From Ahrensia sp. (GTDB lineage Bacteria > Pseudomonadota > Alphaproteobacteria > Rhizobiales > Rhizobiaceae): a stretch of 5,759 nucleotides of DNA. The first letter of the stretch is position 1, and every line of letters starts with the position of its first letter. Under the pieces are notes generated by a model. That model saw nothing but the letters and a program-made list of their open reading frames with translations, was not told the origin of the DNA and made no database searches. This document shows, one piece after another, positions 1-4,525 of the stretch. The stretch lies in the NCBI GenBank assembly GCA_024639025.1, contig JAHEJF010000149.1, positions 1 to 5,759 of the forward strand, read 5' to 3'. The translations under genes were made by a program, and so were the position numbers.

Positions 1-509
1 TCCATGCATGGATCGCATCGTCAATCACCCATGGCGCCTTGTGGAATGACGCAATGATTTTTTGCGCTGCGTATCGCGGCGAAGAAGTTCGCGATTTGTG
101 CCTGGCGTTAGCCAGTGCGGCTGAGCGCCACAGGGAAATGCTGGACCAGGGTGCAGCGTTTTACGATGCTGCAAAACACTGGGTTGAAGAGGAATCCATG
201 GGTCCGCGCAAAACGCCGCTGCCAGTAATCGTAGCGCGTGCGGCAACATTGGAAGGCATTGCTGCCAAACCCTCCATTGCCGCCTATCTGCACGCATTTG
301 TGTCCAATCAGTTGCAATGCGCCATCAGGCTCTCGGTCACAGGGCAAAATGGCGCTGCGCAAACTCTGGCGGCACTGGAGCCAATAATTGAGGACGCAGC
401 ATCCCGTGCTGCTAACTCAACGCTCAATAATCTGGGCGGATTGTCGATCAGTGCCGAGATCGCGGCGATGAACCATCACAACCTGCAACCAAGGTTATTT
501 CAGTCATGA
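1..509 (+). CDS. ureF: Urease accessory protein UreF, 5'-truncated by window edge
   Basis: UreF is a cytoplasmic helical urease chaperone. With UreD/UreH and UreG it forms the complex that delivers nickel to apo-urease, and it is thought to control UreG's GTPase. The frame is open from position 3 to the TGA at 507-509, giving 168 visible residues. The family is usually about 220-240 residues, so roughly the first quarter lies outside the window. A TTG at 39 could look like a start, but the reading continues upstream with family-like sequence ([15 protein letters not shown]), so it is internal. Family features seen: the buried helix around visible residues 98-115 ([15 protein letters not shown]), the LAALEP stretch, and the C-terminal tail [18 protein letters not shown], which matches the typical UreF ending in RLFRS and is needed for UreG binding in studied homologues. 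The gene's last bases overlap the ureG start (ATGA), typical of translational coupling in a ure operon. Identification is from conserved motifs read by eye. Confidence 0.9.
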   Translation, partial: HAWIASSITHGALWNDAMIFCAAYRGEEVRDLCLALASAAERHREMLDQGAAFYDAAKHWVEEESMGPRKTPLPVIVARAATLEGIAAKPSIAAYLHAFVSNQLQCAIRLSVTGQNGAAQTLAALEPIIEDAASRAANSTLNNLGGLSISAEIAAMNHHNLQPRLFQS

Positions 510-1123
510 GTAAAGCGACTTCCCTGAACGGACCCCTTCGCGTCGGTATCGGCGGTCCCGTCGGCTCGGGCAAAACGTCTCTCACTGCCAAACTATGTAT
601 GGCAATGCGGGATGACTACTCCATCGCTGTCATTACCAATGACATCTATACCCGGGAAGACGCTGATGCGCTCATGCGCATGCAAGCGCTGCCAAGCGAT
701 CGTGTAATCGGTGTTGAAACCGGCGGTTGTCCCCATACAGCCATCCGGGAGGATGCATCGATCAATTTGCGTGCCATAGAAGAGTTGAATGAACGCCACA
801 AGAATCTTGATGTCATCTTCATTGAATCGGGCGGCGACAATCTCGCGGCGACGTTTTCACCCGATCTGGCAGATATCTCGCTTTATGTGATCTCTGTCTG
901 CCAAGGTGAAGACATCCCGCGAAAAGGAGGGCCGGCAATCACGCGTTCGGATTTACTCATCATTAACAAGGCAGATCTCGCCCCGCATGTGGGGGCTGAC
1001 TTGAATCGCATGCAGGCTGATGCGGCCCGGAACAGAGAAGGCCGACCTCACGTCTTCAGTGACATGAAGCGTGGCCAAGGTGTCGATGAAATTGTGGCCT
1101 TTCTGAAGTCTGCCGCTCTCTGA
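506..1123 (+). CDS. ureG: Urease accessory GTPase UreG
   Basis: UreG is the SIMIBI-class GTPase that carries Ni(II) and drives its insertion into urease. The 205-residue protein is of normal family length. Visible motifs are the P-loop at residues 17-24 (GPVGSGKT), NDIYTREDA at 45-53, the metal-binding CPH motif at 75-77 within [28 protein letters not shown] at 107-119, [15 protein letters not shown] at 137-151, and the guanine-specificity motif NKAD at 154-157. The ATG at 506 overlaps the ureF stop as ATGA. Only a weak AAGG (491-494) precedes it, so reinitiation after ureF is likely. Residues 127-136 ([10 protein letters not shown]) depart from the usual VID-V-x-x-GDK pattern before IPRKGG. 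No further ure gene follows, so this is the operon's last gene here; the next gene is convergent. Confidence 0.96.
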   Translation: MSKATSLNGPLRVGIGGPVGSGKTSLTAKLCMAMRDDYSIAVITNDIYTREDADALMRMQALPSDRVIGVETGGCPHTAIREDASINLRAIEELNERHKNLDVIFIESGGDNLAATFSPDLADISLYVISVCQGEDIPRKGGPAITRSDLLIINKADLAPHVGADLNRMQADAARNREGRPHVFSDMKRGQGVDEIVAFLKSAAL

Positions 1124-1137
1124 CAATGACTCCCCTG

Positions 1138-1164
1138 AGCGTTTCAGACTTCATCTGAAGCGCT
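1138..1164. terminator. Hairpin between convergent ureG and glpK, possible weak terminator
   Basis: An inverted repeat forms an 11-bp stem with one G-T wobble (arms 1138-1148 and 1154-1164) and a 5-nt loop at 1149-1153. It lies 15 bp after the ureG stop and about 70 bp past the glpK stop. No T-run follows on either strand, so it is not a classical intrinsic terminator. It may act with Rho or as an mRNA-end stabiliser for either transcript. The rest of 1124-1234 shows nothing else that I can recognise. Confidence 0.4.
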
Positions 1165-1234
1165 GGCGCGGATTTAAGCATTGAAATTATTGGATAGATC
1201 AGGGTACCGCCACTCCATCAAGGGCTGACAGAGT

Positions 1235-2731
1235 CTAGCGGCTTGATAAAGTCCGGGAGACAGCATCTTTCCAACCAGCCAGCTTTCGCTTGCGTTCCGG
1301 TTCCTTCATCTTGGGTTTGAAACGCATATCGCGTTGCCAGGTCTTGGCAAACTCTTTTTGTGATGGCCACACGCCTGCGCGCGAGCCGGCCAGCCATGCG
1401 ACACCAAGCGCAGTTGTTTCCAACACCGTCGGTCGGTCCACCGGCGCATTAAGCAGGTCCGACAGACGTTGCATGGTCCAATCCGACATCGCCATGCCGC
1501 CATCAACACGAAGCGTCGTCTTGGTTTTCGATGCCGCTTTCCAGTCCTTCTGCATGGCGTTCAACAAATCCGCTGTCTGATAGCAAACGGCCTCCAATGT
1601 CGCTTTGGATATTTCATTGGCCGTCGTCGCGCGGGTCAAGCCGAACATGGCACCGCGCGCCTCGGCGTCCCAATAAGGTGCACCCAATCCAACAAATGCT
1701 GGCACGAGATAAACGTCCTGCTCCTTGTCTGCCTGGGCTGCCAGTTCGCCGCTCTGCGACGCTTTCTTGATGATCTTCAAACCGTCACGCAACCATTGAA
1801 CTGATGCACCCGCCATAAAGATCGATCCCTCCAGCGCATAGGTTGTTTTGCCATCAAGCCGATAGGCAATCGTCGTCAGCAACCTGTTTTTGGATGTGAC
1901 CGCATCCTCACCAGTGTTCAGAAGCGCAAAACAGCCTGTACCATAAGTCGACTTGAACATACCCGGTGCAAAACAAGCCTGACCAATCGTCGCCGCTTGC
2001 TGGTCGCCAGCTACACCATAAATTGGAATTTCTGCTCCTAAAATGCTGGCCTGTGCAACACCGAAATCCGCTGAACAATCCAGCACCTCGGGCATCATGT
2101 TCGCCGGAATTTCAAGATGGCCAAGCAGTTGCTTGTCCCATTTGTTGGTCTTGATGTTGTACATCAATGTCCGCGCGGCATTGGTGGCATCTGTTACGTG
2201 ACGTGCGCCGCCCGTCAGCCGCCAGATCAGGAAACTGTCAATCGTGCCAAAGGCCAGACCGCCCTTTTCAGCACGCGCCCGCAAACCGCGACCATTTTGC
2301 AATAGCCAAGCCAGCTTGGTGCCGGAAAAATAGGGATCAAGAAGCAGTCCGGTCTTTCGCTTAAACGTAGGCTCCAGGCCTTTCTTCTTTAGCGCTTCAC
2401 AATAGTCGGCCGTGCGTCGATCTTGCCATACAATGGCTTTGTGCACCGGCTTGCCGGATCTGCGATCCCATACCGCAACGGTTTCGCGCTGATTGGTGAT
2501 GCCGATGGCGGCAATATCGCTGGCCTTGATCTTGGCCTTTCTCATCGCAGATTTACAGGTTGAGACGACAGACTTCCAGATCTCTTCCAGATCATGTTCA
2601 ACCCAACCCGACTTGGGAAAATACTGCGTGAACTCCTTTTGGCCAGTCGCGATAATGCTCTGATCCTTGCCGAACACGATTGCCCGTGTCGACGTGGTGC
2701 CCTGGTCAATTGCCAGAATATAGTCACCCAT
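1235..2731 (-). CDS. glpK: Glycerol kinase
   Basis: ATP-dependent glycerol kinase makes sn-glycerol 3-phosphate in the cytoplasm, the first step of glycerol catabolism. At 498 residues it matches the family (E. coli GlpK is about 502). Motifs seen: ATPase phosphate loop [12 protein letters not shown] at residues 9-20; glycerol-binding NQRE at 80-83 and Tyr134; FGGY kinase signature [13 protein letters not shown] at 134-146; GDQQA at 242-246 with D243 as the likely catalytic base; STYGTGCF at 261-268; [13 protein letters not shown] at 409-421; and [12 protein letters not shown] at 438-449. The ATG start at 2729-2731 follows a strong GGGAGGA Shine-Dalgarno. Odd points: the loop equivalent to E. 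coli's fructose-1,6-bisphosphate site (about residues 227-235) reads AQASILGAE, lacking the GGKGGTR-type sequence. The C-terminal segment at 473-482 also does not resemble the IIAGlc-binding patch. No glpF, glpD or glpR gene is adjacent. It lies 131 bp downstream of rirA on the same strand. Confidence 0.97.
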   Translation of the reverse strand: MGDYILAIDQGTTSTRAIVFGKDQSIIATGQKEFTQYFPKSGWVEHDLEEIWKSVVSTCKSAMRKAKIKASDIAAIGITNQRETVAVWDRRSGKPVHKAIVWQDRRTADYCEALKKKGLEPTFKRKTGLLLDPYFSGTKLAWLLQNGRGLRARAEKGGLAFGTIDSFLIWRLTGGARHVTDATNAARTLMYNIKTNKWDKQLLGHLEIPANMMPEVLDCSADFGVAQASILGAEIPIYGVAGDQQAATIGQACFAPGMFKSTYGTGCFALLNTGEDAVTSKNRLLTTIAYRLDGKTTYALEGSIFMAGASVQWLRDGLKIIKKASQSGELAAQADKEQDVYLVPAFVGLGAPYWDAEARGAMFGLTRATTANEISKATLEAVCYQTADLLNAMQKDWKAASKTKTTLRVDGGMAMSDWTMQRLSDLLNAPVDRPTVLETTALGVAWLAGSRAGVWPSQKEFAKTWQRDMRFKPKMKEPERKRKLAGWKDAVSRTLSSR

Positions 2732-2735
2732 TTAA

Positions 2736-2742
2736 TCCTCCC
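2736..2742 (-). promoter_or_regulatory. Ribosome binding site of glpK
   Basis: On the minus strand the sequence GGGAGGATTAAATG places a near-perfect GGAGG core 5 nt before the glpK ATG. This fixes the start codon and predicts efficient translation. It is the only strong Shine-Dalgarno in the window. Confidence 0.85.
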
Positions 2743-2777
2743 AGATCGATCTGCTCAGCTATTGTGCTGTTTCCACA

Positions 2778-2805
2778 CTCATACAAGACCACAGCGATCC
2801 ATCAA
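2778..2805 (-). promoter_or_regulatory. Candidate glpK promoter
   Basis: On the minus strand a TTGATG (-35, plus coordinates 2800-2805) and a TATGAG (-10, plus coordinates 2778-2783) are separated by 16 bp. The predicted transcription start is near 2771, giving a 5' leader of about 40 nt ahead of the glpK ATG. It was found by eye in the 131-bp gap between rirA and glpK. Both boxes are imperfect, and read-through from rirA is an alternative because no clear rirA terminator is visible. The rest of 2732-2862 shows no other site I can support. Confidence 0.3.
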
Positions 2806-2862
2806 GACCGCCGCGATGCCAATATTTTATTTTGTGTGGTCAACAGCGATTGGCGTGCAAGA

Positions 2863-3336
2863 TTAGTTGGGTAGAACTCCCTTGGTCGCCGCCTCTTTGC
2901 CGTCGACCATTGCGAGCAGAGTGATTACAGCAGCACTCGGCTTGGCCAAATCATCGACGGTATATTTGTCGAGTACATCCATAAAAGCATCAAGAGCTTC
3001 GCGCAGCGCGGTGGTCAGGCGGCAATTGTCCAGCAACGGGCAATTTGATTCATCCCGTTCGAAACACTCGGCCATTGTGAAATTGTCCTCAGTCAAACGG
3101 GCCACCTCGCCCAGGGTGATTTCCGAGGGCAGTCTCGCAAGACGGATACCGCCATTGCGGCCACGCACCGTCTCAATGATCTGAGCTTCCACAAGTGGTT
3201 GTAAGATTTTGAACAGAAAGGGCTCCGAAGCGCCATAGACGCGGCTGATGTCCGAAATCCTGCTCAGCCGGGAGCCGCTGGCGGCGCAGAACATCAGGAT
3301 TCGAAAGGCATAATCAGTTTGTTTTGTTAGCTTCAT
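2863..3336 (-). CDS. rirA: Rrf2-family iron-responsive regulator RirA
   Basis: RirA is the Fe-S-cluster repressor of iron-uptake genes in Rhizobiales and some other alphaproteobacteria. It binds IRO boxes when iron is sufficient and loses its cluster and DNA binding when iron is scarce. The 157-residue protein starts MKLTKQTDYAFRILMFCAA, close to the family's MRLTKQT-YA start. It has the Rrf2 winged helix-turn-helix (about residues 1-65, with FLFKILQPL at 40-48 and VRGRNGGIRLA at 57-67). The three cluster cysteines C91, C99 and C105 stand in AECFERDESNCPLLDNC at the spacing known for RirA, which distinguishes it from IscR and NsrR. The frame stays open upstream to 3582, but that part is antisense to the neighbouring gene and unlike the family, so the ATG at 3334-3336 is chosen. 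No clear Shine-Dalgarno precedes it. It is divergent from the ferric-iron binding protein gene, with operators between them. Confidence 0.95.
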   Translation of the reverse strand: MKLTKQTDYAFRILMFCAASGSRLSRISDISRVYGASEPFLFKILQPLVEAQIIETVRGRNGGIRLARLPSEITLGEVARLTEDNFTMAECFERDESNCPLLDNCRLTTALREALDAFMDVLDKYTVDDLAKPSAAVITLLAMVDGKEAATKGVLPN

Positions 3337-3366
3337 GACAGCAACTGTTATCAGAATTAGGGCTTG

Positions 3367-3383
3367 TTTGGAACCATTCCAAA
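3367..3383. promoter_or_regulatory. ICE-like palindrome, predicted Irr operator in the rirA promoter
   Basis: TTTGGAACCATTCCAAA is a perfect inverted repeat with 7-bp arms and a 3-nt centre. It fits all 17 positions of the iron control element consensus recognised by Irr as I recall it (TTTRGAAYNRTTCYAAA). It lies 30 bp upstream of the rirA ATG and overlaps the predicted rirA -10, so Irr bound there in low iron would be expected to repress rirA. Irr itself is not encoded in the window; the assignment is from motif match only. Confidence 0.7.
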
Positions 3384-3405
3384 ATAAACTTCCTATTTTT
3401 GTCAA
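3376..3405 (-). promoter_or_regulatory. Candidate rirA promoter
   Basis: On the minus strand a consensus TTGACA (-35, plus coordinates 3400-3405) is followed after 18 bp by TGGAAT (-10, plus coordinates 3376-3381; 4 of 6 matches to TATAAT). The -10 falls inside the ICE-like palindrome. A transcription start near 3369 would give a leader of about 30 nt. The -35 is convincing; the -10 and spacing are weaker. Confidence 0.4.
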
Positions 3406-3423
3406 CTTTTTATAGTGGACCGA

Positions 3424-3452
3424 TTGACACCCCGCAAATGCACTCATAAACA
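3424..3452 (+). promoter_or_regulatory. Predicted promoter of the ferric-iron binding protein gene
   Basis: A perfect TTGACA (-35, 3424-3429) is separated by 17 bp from TAAACA (-10, 3447-3452). The predicted start point is near 3459, within the IRO palindrome that begins at the very next base. The layout is that of a repressor blocking the start site. The -10 is imperfect, which suits a regulated promoter. Confidence 0.55.
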
Positions 3453-3467
3453 TGACAATAATTGTCA
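3453..3467. promoter_or_regulatory. IRO box, predicted RirA operator
   Basis: TGACAATAATTGTCA is a perfect 15-bp inverted repeat (7-bp arms around one A). It fits the iron-responsive operator consensus TGA-N9-TCA of RirA. It starts directly after the predicted -10 and covers the expected transcription start of the ferric-iron binding protein gene. The rirA gene lies just upstream in divergent orientation, so the repressor and its target sit together. The palindrome also contains the false early ATG at 3452-3454. Confidence 0.85.
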
Positions 3468-3487
3468 ACTTAAAGAAAGTTCCACCG

Positions 3488-4519
3488 ATGACGAACACCA
3501 GGCATTTTGCGACACTACTGCTAGCGTCCACCATGGCAGTTGGCAGTCTTGTTGCTCCCGCACAAGCAAACGGCGAGCTCAATTTGTACTCTTCAAGACA
3601 CTATGACACGGATGAGCGGCTATATTCCGACTTTGAGCAAGAAACTGGCATTAAGATCAACCGCATCGAAGGCAAGGCCGATGAGCTTATCGAACGCCTG
3701 AAATCGGAAGGTGATTTGAGCGCAGCCGATGTGTTGCTAACGGTTGATGCAGGCCGGATATGGCGTGCCCAGGAGGCGGACCTGTTCCAGCCGATAGAAA
3801 GCGAACTATTGGAAGAAAAGATACCGGCGGAATTGCAGCAGCGCGACAATTTATGGATGGGCTTTTCGACGCGGGCACGGATGATCTTCTATGCCAAGGA
3901 TCGCGTTTCAGAGCCACCGCAGACCTATGCCGCTCTCGCAGACCCACAATACAAGGGTAAGGTTTGCGCCCGCTCGTCTTCGAACATTTACATGTTGTCC
4001 TTGCTGGCAAGCCAGATCGCCCATAATGGCGAATCGGCAGCCAAAAACTGGGCAAAGGGACTGTTGGACAATTTCGCCCGGGATCCGCAGGGCGGCGATA
4101 CCGATCAGCTTCGCGGTTTGGTTTCTGGTGAATGCGACATCGTGGTTTCCAACTCATACTATTTCGCCCGCGCCATTCGAGCAGATGTGGATGGAGTGAG
4201 CGCCGACATCGACCAGATTGGCTGGGTATTCCCCGACCAGGAAGGCAACGGTGCTCACATTAATGTCTCGGCAGCTGGCATACTGAAAAACGCACCGAAC
4301 AAGGACAATGCCCTCAAATTCCTTGAGTATCTGGCTTCAGATTCGGCTCAGAACTATTTTGCGTCGGGCAATGATGAGTTTCCAGTCGTCGAGGGCGTGG
4401 GCCGGTCTGCTTCCGTGTCACAACTTGGTAGCTTCATGGCTGACGAACTCAACCTGTCAGTGCTGGGTGAAAACCAGGCCAAGGCCCAGGAAATCTACAA
4501 CGCAATTGGCTACAAATAG
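3488..4519 (+). CDS. fbpA: Periplasmic ferric-iron ABC transporter substrate-binding protein (FbpA/FutA/IdiA type)
   Basis: This is the periplasmic binding protein that captures Fe(III) and hands it to an FbpB/FbpC-type ABC transporter. The 343-residue precursor starts with a signal peptide (residues 1-27; cleavage expected after APAQA), leaving about 316 mature residues. Mature sequence begins ELNLYSSRHYDTDERLY. By comparison with the FutA/IdiA subgroup the likely iron ligands are H38, Y39, Y168 (SSNIYML), Y224 and Y225 (SNSYYFAR). Other family stretches are ADVLLTVDAGRIWRAQEADL (80-99), GFSTRARMIFYAKDRV (125-140) and WVFPDQEGNGAHINVSAAG (246-264). The ATG at 3488 is chosen over the in-frame ATG at 3452. 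The later start gives a clean signal peptide and follows a weak AAAGAAAG, while the earlier one lies inside the operator and has no Shine-Dalgarno. Expression should be iron-repressed by RirA. Its partner permease gene is convergent rather than downstream. The ferric-iron family is clear; the exact symbol is less certain (futA, afuA and idiA are used for similar proteins). Confidence 0.92.
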   Translation: MTNTRHFATLLLASTMAVGSLVAPAQANGELNLYSSRHYDTDERLYSDFEQETGIKINRIEGKADELIERLKSEGDLSAADVLLTVDAGRIWRAQEADLFQPIESELLEEKIPAELQQRDNLWMGFSTRARMIFYAKDRVSEPPQTYAALADPQYKGKVCARSSSNIYMLSLLASQIAHNGESAAKNWAKGLLDNFARDPQGGDTDQLRGLVSGECDIVVSNSYYFARAIRADVDGVSADIDQIGWVFPDQEGNGAHINVSAAGILKNAPNKDNALKFLEYLASDSAQNYFASGNDEFPVVEGVGRSASVSQLGSFMADELNLSVLGENQAKAQEIYNAIGYK

Positions 4520-4525
4520 GTCTCA

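Larger units (their letters stand above)
3399..3471 (+). repeat. 10-bp direct repeat TTGTCAACTT
   Basis: TTGTCAACTT occurs at 3399-3408 and again at 3462-3471. The copies start 63 bp apart, close to six helical turns. The right copy carries one arm of the IRO palindrome; the left copy contains the rirA -35 read on the other strand. Only the right copy has a matching TGA half-site. It could be a RirA half-site or simple coincidence between two similar elements. Confidence 0.4.

Noticed and set aside
39..41. TTG as the start of ureF
   Set aside because: The frame is open to the window edge with UreF-like residues upstream, and the protein would lack the conserved N-terminal part.
2818..2854. 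Inverted repeat GCCAAT...ATTGGC as a rirA terminator
   Set aside because: Only 6-bp arms, a 25-nt AT-rich loop and no T-run after the stem; too weak to call.
1290..2866. Several plus-strand open frames opposite glpK
   Set aside because: They are antisense shadows of a well-conserved kinase gene, with no ribosome binding sites or recognisable protein motifs.
3338..3353. IRO-like sequence next to the rirA start (TGA...TCA with ACAG/CTGT arms)
   Set aside because: The half-sites are 12 bp apart instead of 9 and the palindrome is only 4 bp per arm, so it does not meet the RirA site pattern.
3452..3487. Earlier ATG for the ferric-iron binding protein gene
   Set aside because: It lies within the IRO palindrome and at the predicted transcription start, has no Shine-Dalgarno, and would place twelve residues with a poor profile ahead of a normal signal peptide.
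3337..3582. N-terminal extension of RirA by 82 residues in the same open frame
   Set aside because: The extension is antisense to the start of the ferric-iron binding protein gene, crosses both operators, and has no family resemblance. The family's conserved MxLTKQT start is at 3336.
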